From Anisodus tanguticus (Eukaryota > Streptophyta > Magnoliopsida > Solanales > Solanaceae): a stretch of DNA of 64,000 bases. The notes beneath the pieces were generated by a model. It had not been told where the DNA came from, did not search any database, and was given only the letters and a program-made list of their open reading frames with translations. The stretch is from assembly GCA_034509755.1 (NCBI GenBank), contig CM067549.1, forward strand, positions 43,661,305 through 43,725,304. Reading direction: 5' to 3'. Both the position numbers and the translations under genes were made by a program. This document shows, in pieces, positions 37,797-51,551 of this stretch; within the stretch, counting starts at the first letter, position 1; each line of letters begins with the position of its first letter.

Positions 37797-39325
37797 GACG
37801 TCGCTTATTATTGCATTTCTAAGCCTAGAAACTCTAATTCATGATTTTTTGCACTTTCGGTGGGTATTAGCACACAAATTTCTAGAATATTGTCGACTGT
37901 CTTTATTTGGCCTTAGATTCTCCCGGTCCATCACAAACATGCTAGTGATCGACTCCCGTTACTTCGTCAAGGCCGACGTCGCTTATTATAGCATTTCTAA
38001 GCTAGGAAACTCAAATTCGTGATTTTTCTGCATTTCGGTTGGTAGTGGCGCACAGATTCTCTAGAATCTTGTCGACTTTCTCTAATTGTTATAAAATTCA
38101 TCCGGTCCATGAAAAACAGGCTTATGATTTACTCCCATTACTTTGTCATGGCCAACGTCGCTTATTATTGCATTTCTAAGCATAGAAACTTAAATTCGTG
38201 ATTTTTTTTACTTTCGGTGGGTATATTAGCACACGGAATTTCTAGAATCTGTCGACTTTCTCTAATTAACCTAAAATTCACCTGGTCCATAAAAAATAGG
38301 CTTGTGATCGACACTTATTTTTTGTCATGGCCAACGTTGCTTATTATTGAATTTCTAAGCCTAGAAACTCAAATTCGTGATTTTTTACACTTTCGGGGGG
38401 TTTTAGCATACAGATTTTCTAGAATCCTGTCGACTTTCTCTAATTGTCCTTAAGTTCACCCAAGACATCACAAACAGGCTAGTGATCGACTCACATTACT
38501 TCGTCATGTCCGACGTCGCTTATAATAGCATTTCTAAGCTAGGCAACTCAAATTCGTGATTTTTTTGCATTTTCGGTGGGTATTAGCACACGGATTTTCT
38601 AGAATCCTGTCGAATGTCTCTAATTGGCCTGAAATTCACCCGGTCCATGAAAAAACAGCTTATGATTTACTCCCATTAATTCGTCATGGCCGGCCGACGT
38701 CGCTTATTATAAAATTTCAAAGCTAAAAAACTCAAATTCGTGATTTTTTTGAATATTCGGTGGGTATTAGCACATGAATTTTCTAGAATCCTGTCGACTT
38801 TCTCTAATTGTCCTAAAATTCATCCGCTCCATGTAAAATAGCCTTGTGATTTACTCCCATTACTTCTTCATGTCCGACGTCGCTTATTATTGCATTTCTA
38901 AGCTCAGAAACTCAAATTCATGATTTTTTTCACTTTCACACGAATTTTCTAGAATCCTGACAACTTTCTCTAATTGTCCTAAAATTCACCCGGTCATGAA
39001 AAATAGGCTTATGATTTACTCCCATTACTTCATCATGGCCGACGTCACCTATTATTGCATTTCTAAGCCTAGAAAAACAAATTCACAATTTTTTGCACTT
39101 TCGCCTATTATCGACTCCCATTACTTCGCCATGGCCGATGAATTTTCTAGAATCCTGTCAATTTTCTAGAATCTAGTCCATCATATACATGCTACTGATC
39201 GACTCCCATTACTTCGTCATGGCCGACGTATTTTGTAGAATCCTATCGACCGTCTCAAATGGGCCGAAATTCACCCGTTCCATCACAAACGACTTGTGAT
39301 GGACACCTATAACTTTGTCATGGGC
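37797..39325 (+). repeat. HOR copy 16, 9-mer, subtype a
   Basis: 1529 bp. Subtype a. The M5/M6 boundary at 38687-38700 reads 'atggccggccgacg', a 4-bp duplication of 'ggcc' unique in the array. Confidence 0.88.
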
Positions 39326-40854
39326 GACGTCGCTTATTATTGCATTTCTAAGCCTAGAAACTCTAATTCATGATTTTTTGCACTTTCGGTGGGTATTAGC
39401 ACACAAATTTCTAGAATATTGTCGACTTGTCTTTATTTGGCCTTAGATTCTCCCGGTCCATCACAAACATGCTAGTGATCGACTCCCGTTACTTCGTCAA
39501 GGCCGACGTCGCTTATTATAGCATTTCTAAGCTAGGAAACTCAAATTCGTGATTTTTCTGCATTTCGGTTGGTAGTGGCGCACAGATTCTCTAGAATCTT
39601 GTCGACTTTCTCTAATTGTTATAAAATTCATCCGGTCCATGAAAAACAGGCTTATGATTTACTCCCATTACTTTGTCATGGCCAACGTCGCTTATTATTG
39701 CATTTCTAAGCATAGAAACTTAAATTCGTGATTTTTTTTACTTTCGGTGGGTATATTTGCACACGGAATTTCTAGAATCCTGTCGACTTTCTCTAATTAA
39801 CCTAAAATTCACCTGGTCCATAAAAAATAGGCTTGTGATCGACTCTTATTTTTTGTCATGGCCAACGTTGCTTATTATTGAATTTCTAAGCCTAGAAACT
39901 CAAATTCGTGATTTTTTACACTTTCGGGGGGTTTTAGCATACAGATTTTCTAGAATCCTGTCGACTTTCTCTAATTGTCCTTAAGTTCACCCAGTACATC
40001 ACAAACAGGCTAGTGATCGACTCACATTACTTCGTCATGTCCGACGTCGCTTATAATAGCATTTCTAAGCTAGGCAACTCAAATTCGTGATTTTTTTGCA
40101 TTTTCGGTGGGTATTAGCACACGGATTTTCTAGAATCCTGTCGAATGTCTCTAATTGGCCTGAAATTCACCCGGTCCATGAAAAAACAGCTTATGATTTA
40201 CTCCCATTAATTCGTCATGGCCGACGTCGCTTATTATAAAATTTCAAAGCTAAAAAACTCAAATTCGTGATTTTTTTGAATATTCGGTGGGTATTAGCAC
40301 ATGAATTTTCTAGAATCCTGTCGACTTTCTCTAATTGTCCTAAAATTCATCCGCTCCATGTAAAATAGCCTTGTGATTTACTCCCATTACTTCTTCATGT
40401 CCGACGTCGCTTATTATTGCATTTCTAAGTTCAGAAACTCAAATTCATGATTTTTTTCACTTTCACACGAATTTTCTAGAATCCTGACAACTTTCTCTAA
40501 TTGTCCTAAAATTCACCCGGTCATGAAAAATAGGCTTATGATTTACTCCCATTACTTCATCATGGCCGACGTCACCTATTATTGCATTTCTAAGCCTAGA
40601 AAAACAAATTCACAATTTTTTGCACTTTCGCCTATTATCGACTCCCATTACTTCGCCATGGCCGATGAATTTTTTAGAATCCTGTCAATTTTCTAGAATC
40701 TAGTCCATCATATACATGCTACTGATCGACTCCCATTACTTCGTCATGGCCGACGTATTTTGTAGAATCCTATCGACCGTCTCAAATGGGCACGAAATTC
40801 ACCCGTTCCATCACAAACAGACTTGTGATGGACACCTATTACTTTGTCATGGGC
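39326..40854 (+). repeat. HOR copy 17, 9-mer, subtype a
   Basis: 1529 bp. Subtype a, with 'gtatatttgcacacgg' and 'atcgactcttatt' in M3 as private variants. Confidence 0.88.
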
Positions 40855-42381
40855 GACGTCGCTTATTATTGCATTTCTAAGCCTAGAAACTCTAATTCAT
40901 GATTTTTTTGCACTTTCGGTGGGTATTAGCACACAAATTTCTAGAATATTGTCGACTGTCTTTATTTGGCCTTAGATTCTCCCGGTCCATCACAAACATG
41001 CTAGTGATCGACTCCCGTTACTTCGTCAAGGCCGACATCGCTTATTATAGCATTTCTAAGCTAGGAAACTCAAATTCGTGATTTTTTTGCATTTCGGTTG
41101 GTATTGGCGCACAGATTTTCTAGAATCTTGTCGACTTTCTCTAATTGTTATAAAATTCATCCGGTCCATGAAAAACAGGCTTATGATTTACTACCATTAC
41201 TTAGTCATGGCCAACGTCGCTTATTATTGCATTTCTAAGCATAGAAACTTAAATTCATGATTTTTTGCACTTTCAGTGGTTAAATTAGCACACGGAATTT
41301 CTAGAATCCTGTCGACTTTCTCTAATTGACCTAAAATTCACCTGGTCCATAAAAAATAGGCTTTTGATCGACACTTATTTTTTGTCATGGCCAACGTTGC
41401 TTATTATTGAATTTCTAAGCCTAGAAACTCAAATTCGTGATTTTTTACACTTTCGGGGGTTTTAGCATACGATTTTCTAGAATCCCGTCGACTTTCTCTA
41501 ATTGACCTTATGTTCACCCAGTACATCACAAACAGGCTAGTGATCGACTCACATTACTTCGTCATGTCCGACGTCGCTTATAATAGCATTTCTAAGCTAG
41601 GCAACTCAAATTCGTGATTTTTTTGCATTTTCGGTGGGTATTAGCACACGGATTTTCTAGAATCTGTCGAATGTCTCTAATTGGCCCGAAATTCACCCGG
41701 TCCATGAAAAAAAAAGCTTATGATTTACTCCCATTACTTCGGCATGGCCGACGTCGCTTATTATACAATTTCTAAGCTAAAAAACTCAAATTCGTGATTT
41801 TTTTGAATATTCGGTGGGTATTAGCACATGAATTTTCTAGAATCCTGTCGACTTTCTCTAATTGTCCTAAAATTCATCCGGTCCATGAAAAATAGCCTTG
41901 TGATTTACTCCTATTACTTCTTCATGTCCGACGTCGCTTATTATTGCATTTCTAAGCTCCGAAACTCAAATTCATGATTTTTTTCACTTTCACACGAATT
42001 TTCTAGAATCCTGACAACTTTCTCTAATTGTCCTAAAATTCACCCGGTCATGAAAAATAGGCTTATGATTTACTCCCATTACTTCATCATGGCCGACGTC
42101 ACCTATTATTGCATTTCTAAGCCAAGAAAAACAAATTCACAATTTTTTGCACTTTCGCCTATTATCGACTCCCATTACTTCGCCATGGCCGATGAATTTT
42201 TTAGAATCCTGTCAATTTTCTAGAATCTAGTCCATCATATACATGCTACTGATCGACTCCCATTACTTCGTCATGGCCGACGTATTTTGTAGAATCCTAT
42301 CGACTGTCTCAAATGGGCCTGAAATTCACCCGTTCCATCACAAACAGACTTGTGATGGACACCTATTACTTTGTCATGGGC
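40855..42381 (+). repeat. HOR copy 18, 9-mer, subtype b
   Basis: 1527 bp. Subtype b. A cluster of disrupted CTG/CAG sites lies at 41469-41690 ('catacgatt', 'aatcccgtcg', 'aatctgtcg', 'ggcccgaaa'). Confidence 0.88.
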
Positions 42382-43910
42382 GACGTCGCTTATTATTGCA
42401 TTTCTAAGCCTAGAAACTCTAATTCATGATTTTTTTGCACTTTCGGTGGGTATTAGCACACAAATTTCTAGAATATTGTCGACTGTCTTTATTTGGCCTT
42501 AGATTCTCCCGGTCCATCACAAACATGCTAGTGATCGACTCCCGTTACTTCGTCAAGGCCGACATCGCTTATTATAGCATTTCTAAGCTAGGAAACTCAA
42601 ATTCGTGATTTTTTTGCATTTCGGTTGGTATTGGCGCACAGATTTTCTAGAATCTTGTCGACTTTCTCTAATTGTTATAAAATTCATCCGGTCCATGAAA
42701 AACAGGCTTATGATTTACTACCATTACTTAGTCATGGCCAACGTCGCTTATTATTGCATTTCTAAGCATAGAAACTTAAATTCATGATTTTTTGCACTTT
42801 CAGTGGTTATATTAGCACACGGAATTTCTAGAATCCTGTCGACTTTCTCTAATTGCCCTAAAATTCACCTGGTCCATAAAAAATAGGCTTTTGATCGACA
42901 CTTATTTTTTGTCATGGCCAACGTTGCTTATTATTGAATTTCTAAGCCTAGAAACTCAAATTCGTGATTTTTTACACTTTCGGGGGGTTTTAGCATACAG
43001 ATTTTCTAGAATCCTGTCGACTTTCTCTAATTGACCTTATGTTCACCCAGTACATCACAAACAGGCTAGTGATCGACTCACATTACTTCGTCATGTCCGA
43101 CGTCGCTTATAATAGCATTTCTAAGCTAGGCAACTCAAATTCGTGATTTTTTTGCATTTTCGGTGGGTATTAGCACACGGATTTTCTAGAATCCTGTCGA
43201 ATGTCTCTAATTGGCCTGAAATTCACCCAGTCCATGAAAAAAAAGCTTATGATTTACTCCCATTACTTCGGCATGGCCGACGTCGCTTATTATACAATTT
43301 CTAAGCTAAAAAACTCAAATTCGTGATTTTTTTGAATATTCGGTGGGTATTAGCACATGAATTTTCTAGAATCCTGTCGACTTTCTCTAATTGTCCTAAA
43401 ATTCATCCGGTCCATGAAAAATAGCCTTGTGATTTACTCCTATTACTTCTTCATGTCCGACGTCGCTTATTATTGCATTTCTAAGCTCCGAAACTCAAAT
43501 TCATGATTTTTTTCACTTTCACACGAATTTTCTAGAATCCTGACAACTTTCTCTAATTGTCCTAAAATTCACCCGGTCATGAAAAATAGGCTTATGATTT
43601 ACTCCCATTACTTCATCATGGCCGACGTCACCTATTATTGCATTTCTAAGCCAAGAAAAACAAATTCACAATTTTTTGCACTTTCGCCTATTATCGACTC
43701 CCATTACTTCGCCATGGCCGATGAATTTTTTAGAATCCTGTCAATTTTCTAGAATCTAGTCCATCATATACATGCTACGATCGACTCCCATTACTTCGTC
43801 ATGGCCGACGTATTTTGTAGAATCCTATCGACCTGTCTCAAATGGGCCCGAAATTCACCCGTTCCATCACAAACAGACTTGTGATGGACACCTATTACTT
43901 TGTCATGGGC
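42382..43910 (+). repeat. HOR copy 19, 9-mer, subtype b
   Basis: 1529 bp. Subtype b, very close to copy 18. Both have 'ctcctattacttc' in M6 and 'gccaagaaaaac' in M8, so one was copied from the other. Confidence 0.88.
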
Positions 43911-45439
43911 GACGTCGCTTATTATTGCATTTCTAAGCCTAGAAACTCTAATTCATGATTTTTTTGCACTTTCGGTGGGTATTAGCACACAAATTTCTAG
44001 AATATTGTCGATTGTCTTTATTTGGCCTTAGATTCTCCCGGTCCATCACAAACATGCTAGTGATCGACTCCCGTTACTTCGTCAAGGCCGACATCGCTTA
44101 TTATAGCATTTCTAAGCTAGGAAACTCAAATTCGTGATTTTTTTGCATTTCGGTTGGTATTGGCGCACAGATTTTCTAGAATCTTGTCGACTTTCTCTAA
44201 TTGTTATAAAATTCATCCGGTCCATGAAAAACAGGCTTATGATTTACTACCATTACTTAGTCATGGCCAACGTCGCTTATTATTGCATTTCTAAGCATAG
44301 AAACTTAAATTCATGATTTTTTGCACTTTCGGTGGTTATATTAGCACACGGAATTTCTAGAATCCTGTCGACTTTCTCTAATTGACCTAAAATTCACCTG
44401 GTCCATAAAAAATAGGCTTTTGATCGACACTTATTTTTTGTCATGGCCAACGTTGCTTATTATTGAATTTCTAAGCCTAGAAACTCAAATTCGTGATTTT
44501 TTACACTTTCGGGGGGTTTTAGCATACAGATTTTCTAGAATCCTGTCGACTTTCTCTAATTGTCCTTAAGTTCACCCAGTACATCACAAACAGGCTAGTG
44601 ATCGACTCACATTACTTCGTCATGTCCGACGTCGCTTATAATAGCATTTCTAAGCTAGGCAACTCAAATTCGTGATTTTTTTGCATTTTCGGTGGGTATT
44701 AGCACACGGATTTTCTAGAATCCTGTCGAATGTCTCTAATTGGCCTGAAATTCACCCGGTCCATGAAAAAACAGCTTATGATTTACTCCCATTAATTCGT
44801 CATGGCCGACGTCGCTTATTATAAAATTTCAAAGCTAAAAAACTCAAATTCGTGATTTTTTTGAATATTCGGTGGGTATTAGCACATGAATTTTCTAGAA
44901 TCCTGTCGACTTTCTCTAATTGTCCTAAAATTCATCCGCTCCATGTAAAATAGCCTTGTGATTTACTCCCATTACTTCTTCATGTCCGACGTCGCTTATT
45001 ATTGCATTTCTAAGTTCAGAAACTCAAATTCATGATTTTTTTCACTTTCACACGAATTTTCTAGAATCCTGACAACTTTCTCTAATTGTCCTAAAATTCA
45101 CCCGGTCATGAAAAATAGGCTTATGATTTACTCCCATTACTTCATCATGGCCGACGTCACCTATTATTGCATTTCTAAGCCTAGAAAAACAAATTCACAA
45201 TTTTTTGCACTTTCGCCTATTATCGACTCCCATTACTTCGCCATGGCCGATGAATTTTTTAGAATCCTGTCAATTTTCTAGAATCTAGTCCATCATATAC
45301 ATGCTACTGATCGACTCCCATTACTTCGTCATGGCCGACGTATTTTGTAGAATCCTATCGACTGTCTCAAATGGGCCTGAAATTCACCCGTTCCATCACA
45401 AACAGACTTGTGATGGACACCTATTACTTTGTCATGGGC
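43911..45439 (+). repeat. HOR copy 20, 9-mer, b-to-a recombinant
   Basis: 1529 bp. M2 and M3 are subtype b, M4 and M6 are subtype a. Confidence 0.87.
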
Positions 45440-46962
45440 GACGTCGCTTATTATTGCATTTCTAAGCCTAGAAACTCTAATTAATGATTTTTTGCACTTT
45501 CGGTGGGTATTAGCACACAAATTTCTAGAATATTGTCGACTGTCTTTATTTGGCCTTAGATTCTCCCGGTCCATCACAAACATGCTAGTGATCGACTCCC
45601 GTTACTTCGTCAAGGCCGACGTCGCTTATTATAGCATTTCTAAGCTAGGAAACTCAAATTCGTGATTTTTCTGCATTTCGGTTGGTAGTGGCGCACAGAT
45701 TCTCTAGAATCTTGTCGACTTTCTCTAATTGTTATAAAATTCATCCGGTCCATGAAAAACAGGCTTATGATTTACTCCCATTACTTTGTCATGGCCAACG
45801 TCGCTTATTATTGCATTTCTAAGCATAGAAACTTAAATTCGTGATTTTTTTTACTTTCGGTGGGTATATTAGCACACGGAATTTCTAGAATCCTGTCGAC
45901 TTTCTCTAATTAACCTAAAATTCACCTGGTCCATAAAAAATAGGCTTGTGATCGACACTTATTTTTTGTCATGGCCAACGTTGCTTATTATTGAATTTCT
46001 AAGCCTAGAAACTCAAATTCGTGATTTTTTACACTTTCGGGGGTTTTAGCATACGATTTTCTAGAATCTGTCGACTTTCTCTAATTGTCCTTAAGTTCAC
46101 CCAGTACATCACAAACAGGCTAGTGATCGACTCACATTACTTCGTCATGTCCGACGTCGCTTATAATAGCATTTCTAAGCTAGGCAACTCAAATTCGTGA
46201 TTTTTTTGCATTTTCGGTGGGTATTAGCACACGGATTTTCTAGAATCTGTCGAATGTCTCTAATTGGCCCGAAATTCACCCGGTCCATGAAAAAACAGCT
46301 TATGATTTACTCCCATTAATTCGTCATGGCCGACGTCGCTTATTATAAAATTTCAAAGCTAAAAAACTCAAATTCGTGATTTTTTTGAATATTCGGTGGG
46401 TATTAGCACATGAATTTTCTAGAATCTGTCGACTTTCTCTAATTGTCCTAAAATTCATCCGCTCCATGTAAAATAGCCTTGTGATTTACTCCCATTACTT
46501 CTTCATGTCCGACGTCGCTTATTATTGCATTTCTAAGTTCAGAAACTCAAATTCATGATTTTTTTCACTTTCACACGAATTTTCTAGAATCCTGACAACT
46601 TTCTCTAATTGTCCTAAAATTCACCCGGTCATGAAAAATAGGCTTATGATTTACTCCCATTACTTCATCATGGCCGACGTCACCTATTATTGCATTTCTA
46701 AGCCTAGAAAAACAAATTCACAATTTTTTGCACTTTCGCCTATTATCGACTCCCATTACTTCGCCATGGCCGATGAATTTTCTAGAATACTGTCAATTTT
46801 CTAGAATCTAGTCCATCATATACATGCTACTGATCGACTCCCATTACTTCGTCATGGCCGACGTATTTTGTAGAATCCTATCGACTGTCTCAAATGGGCC
46901 TGAAATTCACCCGTTCCATCACAAACAGACTTGTGATGGACACCTATTACTTTGTCATGGGC
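45440..46962 (+). repeat. HOR copy 21, 9-mer, subtype a (shortest complete unit)
   Basis: 1523 bp. The 5-bp deficit is fully explained by five one-base losses: one G in the M4 G-run, 'atacgatt' for 'atacagatt', and three 'aatctgtcg' for 'aatcctgtcg' (46068, 46246 and 46426). Four of the five are at CAG/CTG sites. Confidence 0.9.
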
Positions 46963-48490
46963 GACGTCGCTTATTTTTGCATTTCTAAGCCTAGAAACTC
47001 TAATTCATGATTTTTTGCACTTTCGGTGGGTATTAGCACACAAATTTCTAGAATATTGTCGACTGTCTTTATTTGGCCTTAGATTCTCCCGGTCCATCAC
47101 AAACATGCTAGTGATCGACTCCCGTTACTTCGTCAAGGCCGACGTCGCTTATTATAGCATTTCTAAGCTAGGAAACTCAAATTCGTGATTTTTCTGCATT
47201 TCGGTTGGTAGTGGCGCACAGATTCTCTAGAATCTTGTCGACTTTCTCTAATTGTTATAAAATTCATCCGGTCCATGAAAAACAGGCTTATGATTTACTC
47301 CCATTACTTTGTCATGGCCAACGTCGCTTATTATTGCATTTCTAAGCATAGAAACTTAAATTCATGATTTTTTGCACTTTCGGTGGTTATATTAGCACAC
47401 GGAATTTCTAGAATCCTGTCGACTTTCTCTAATTGACCTAAAATTCACCTGGTCCATAAAAAATAGGCTTTTGATCGACACTTATTTTTTGTCATGGCCA
47501 ACGTTGCTTATTATTGAATTTCTAAGCCTAGAAACTCAAATTCGTGATTTTTTACACTTTCGGGGGGTTATAGCATACAGATTTTCTAGAATCCTGTCGA
47601 CTTTCTCTAATTGTCCTTAAGTTCACCCAAGACATCACAAACAGGCTAGTGATCGACTCACATTACTTCGTCATGTACGACGTCGCTTATAATAGCATTT
47701 CTAAGCTAGGCAACTCAAATTCGTGATTTTTTTGCATTTTCGGTGGGTATTAGCACACGGATTTTCTAGAATCCTGTCGAATGTCTCTAATTGGCCTGAA
47801 ATTCACCCGGTCCATGAAAAAACAGCTTATTATTTACTCCCATTAATTCGTCATGGCCGACGTCGCTTATTATAAAATTTCAAAGCTAAAAAACTCAAAT
47901 TCGTGATTTTTTTGAATATTCGGTGGGTATTAGCACATGAATTTTCTAGAATCCCGTCGACTTTCTCTAATTGTCCTAAAATTCATCCGCTCCATGTAAA
48001 ATAGCCTTGTGATTTACTCCCATTACTTCTTCATGTCCGACGTCGCTTATTATTGCATTTCTAAGCTCAGAAACTCAAATTCATGATTTTTTTCACTTTC
48101 ACACGAATTTTCTAGAATCCTGACAACTTTCTCTAATTGTCCTAAAATTCACCCGGTCATGAAAAATAGGCTTATGATTTACTCCCATTACTTCATCATG
48201 GCCGACGTCACCTATTATTGCATTTCTAAGCCTAGAAAAACAAATTCACAATTTTTTGCACTTTCGCCTATTATCGACTCCCATTACTTCGCCATGGCCG
48301 ATGAATTTTTTAGAATCCTGTCAATTTTCTAGAATCTAGTCCATCATATACATGCTACTGATCGACTCCCATTACTTCGTCATGGCCGACGTATTTTGTA
48401 GAATCCTATCGACTGTCTCAAATGGGCCTGAAATTCACCCGTTCCATCACAAACAGACTTGTGATGGACACCTATTACTTTGTCATGGGC
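46963..48490 (+). repeat. HOR copy 22, 9-mer, mixed subtype
   Basis: 1528 bp. M2 is a, M3 is b, M4 and M6 are a. M4 has 'ggggttatagcatac' and M5 starts after 'catgtacgacgtc', variants shared with copies 23 and 25. Confidence 0.87.
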
Positions 48491-50020
48491 GACGTCGCTT
48501 ATTATTGCATTTCTAAGCCTAGAAACTCTAATTCATGATTTTTTTGCACTTTCGGTGGGTATTAGCACACAAATTTCTAGAATATTGTCGACTTTCTTTA
48601 TTTGGCCTTAGATTCTCCCGGTCCGTCACAAACATGCTAGTGATCGACTCCCGTTACTTCGTCAAGGCCGACATCGCTTATTATAGCATTTCTAAGCTAG
48701 GAAACTCAAATTCGTGATTTTTTTGCATTTCGGTTGGTATTGGCGCACAGATTTTCTAGAATCTTGTCGACTTTCTCTAATTGTTATAAAATTCATCCGG
48801 TCCATGAAAAACAGGCTTATGATTTACTACCATTACTTAGTCATGGCCAACGTCGCTTATTATTGCATTTCTAAGCATAGAAACTTAAATTCATGATTTT
48901 TTGCACTTTCGGTGGTTATATTAGCACACGGAATTTCTAGAATCCCGTCGACTTTCTCTAATTGACCTAAAATTCACCTGGTCCATAAAAAATAGGCTTT
49001 TGATCGACACTTATTTTTTGTCATGGCCAACGTTGCTTATTATTGAATTTCTAAGCCTAGAAACTCAAATTCGTGATTTTTTACACTTTCGGGGGTTATA
49101 GCATACGATTTTCTAGAATCCTGTCGACTTTCTCTAATTGTCCTTAAGTTCACCCAAGACATCACAAACAGGCTAGTGATCGACTCACATTACTTCGTCA
49201 TGTACGACGTCGCTTATAATAGCATTTCTAAGCTAGGCAACTCAAATTCGTGATTTTTTTGCATTTTCGGTGGGTATTAGCACACGGATTTTCTAGAATC
49301 TGTCGAATGTCTCTAATTGGCCTGAAATTCACCCGGTCCATGAAAAAACAGCTTATTATTTACTCCCATTAATTCGTCATGGCCGACGTCGCTTATTATA
49401 AAATTTCAAAGCTAAAAAACTCAAATTCGTGATTTTTTTGAATATTCGGTGGGTATTAGCACATGAATTTTCTAGAATCCTCGTCGACTTTCTCTAATTG
49501 TCCTAAAATTCATCCGCTCCATGTAAAATAGCCTTGTGATTTACTCCCATTACTTCTTCATGTCCGACGTCGCTTATTATTGCATTTCTAAGTTCAGAAA
49601 CTCAAATTCATGATTTTTTTCACTTTCACACAAATTTTCTAGAATCCTGACAACTTTCTCTAATTGTCCTAAAATTCACCCGGTCATGAAAAATAGGCTT
49701 ATGATTTACTCCCATTACTTCATCATGGCCGACGTCACCTATTATTGCATTTCTAAGCCTAGAAAAACAAATTCACAATTTTTTGCACTTTCGCCTATTA
49801 TCGACTCCCATTACTTCGCCATGGCCGATGAATTTTTTAGAATCCTGTCAATTTTCTAGAATCTAGTCCATCATATACATGCTACTGATCGACTCCCATT
49901 ACTTCGTCATGGCCGACGTATTTTGTAGAATCCTATCGACCGTCTCAAATGGGCCTCGAAATTCACCCGTTCCATCACAAACGTAGACTTGTGATGGACA
50001 CCTATTACTTTGTCATGGGC
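48491..50020 (+). repeat. HOR copy 23, 9-mer, b-to-a recombinant
   Basis: 1530 bp. M2 and M3 are subtype b, M4 and M6 subtype a. It is the first copy with 'cggtccgtcac' in M1, where earlier copies read 'cggtccatcac'. Confidence 0.87.
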
Positions 50021-51551
50021 GACGTCGCTTATTATTGCATTTCTAAGCCTAGAAACTCTAATTCATGATTTTTTTGCACTTTCGGTGGGTATTAGCACAC
50101 AAATTTCTAGAATATTGTCGATTGTCTTTATTTGGCCTTAGATTCTCCCGGTCCGTCACAAACATGCTAGTGATCGACTCCCGTTACTTCGTCAAGGCCG
50201 ACATCGCTTATTATAGCATTTCTAAGCTAGGAAACTCAAATTCGTGATTTTTTTGCATTTCGGTTGGTATTGGCGCACAGATTTTCTAGAATCTTGTCGA
50301 CTTTCTCTAATTGTTATAAAATTCATCCGGTCCATGAAAAACAGGCTTATGATTTACTACCATTACTTAGTCATGGCCAACGTCGCTTATTATTGCATTT
50401 CTAAGCATAGAAACTTAAATTCATGATTTTTTGCACTTTCGGTGGTTATATTAGCACACGGAATTTCTAGAATCCTGTCGACTTTCTCTAATTGACCTAA
50501 AATTCACCTGGTCCATAAAAAATAGGCTTTTGATCGACACTTATTTTTTGTCATGGCCAACGTTGCTTATTATTGAATTTCTAAGCCTAGAAACTCAAAT
50601 TCGTGATTTTTTACACTTTCGGGGGGTTTTAGCATACAGATTTTCTAGAATCCTGTCGACTTTCTGTAATTGACCTTATGTTCACCCAGTACATCACAAA
50701 CAGGCTAGTGATCGACTCACATTACTTCGTCATGTCCGACGTCGCTTATAATAGCATTTCTAAGCTAGGCAACTCAAATTCGTGATTTTTTTGCATTTTC
50801 GGTGGGTATTAGCACACGGATTTTCTAGAATCCTGTCGAATGTCTCTAATTGGCCTGAAATTCACCCGGTCCATGAGAAAAAAGCTTATGATTTACTCCC
50901 ATTACTTCGTCATGGCCGACGTCGCTTAATATACAATTTCTAAGCTAAAAAACTCAAATTCGTGATTTTTTTGAATATTCGGTGGGTATTATTAGGACAT
51001 GAATTTCTAGAATCCTGTCGACTTTCTATAATTGTCCTAAAATTCATCCGGTCCATGAAAAATAGCCTTGTGATTTACTCCCATTACTTCTTCATGTCCG
51101 ACGTCGCTTATTATTGCATTTCTAAGCTCAGAAACTCAAATTCGTGATTTTTTTCACTTTCACACGAATTTTCTAGAATCCTGACAACTTTCTCTAATTG
51201 TCCTAAAATTCACCCGGTCATGAAAAATAGGCTTATGATTTACTCCCATTACTTCATCATGGCCGACATCACCTATTATTGCATTTCTAAGCCTAGAAAA
51301 ACAAATTCACAATTTTTTGCACTTTCGCCTATTATCGACTCCCATTACTTCGCCATGGCCGATGAATTTTCTAGAATACTGTCAATTTTCTAGAATCTAG
51401 TCCATCATATACATGCTACTGATCGACTCCCATTACTTCGTCATGGCCGACGTATTTTGTAGAATCCTATCGACTGTCTCAAATGGGCCTGAAATTCACC
51501 CGTTCCATCACAAACAGACTTGTGATGGACACCTATTACTTTGTCATGGGC
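50021..51551 (+). repeat. HOR copy 24, 9-mer, subtype b
   Basis: 1531 bp. Subtype b, with a 'gtattattaggacatg' variant in M6 and 'catgagaaaaaagc' in M5. Confidence 0.87.
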
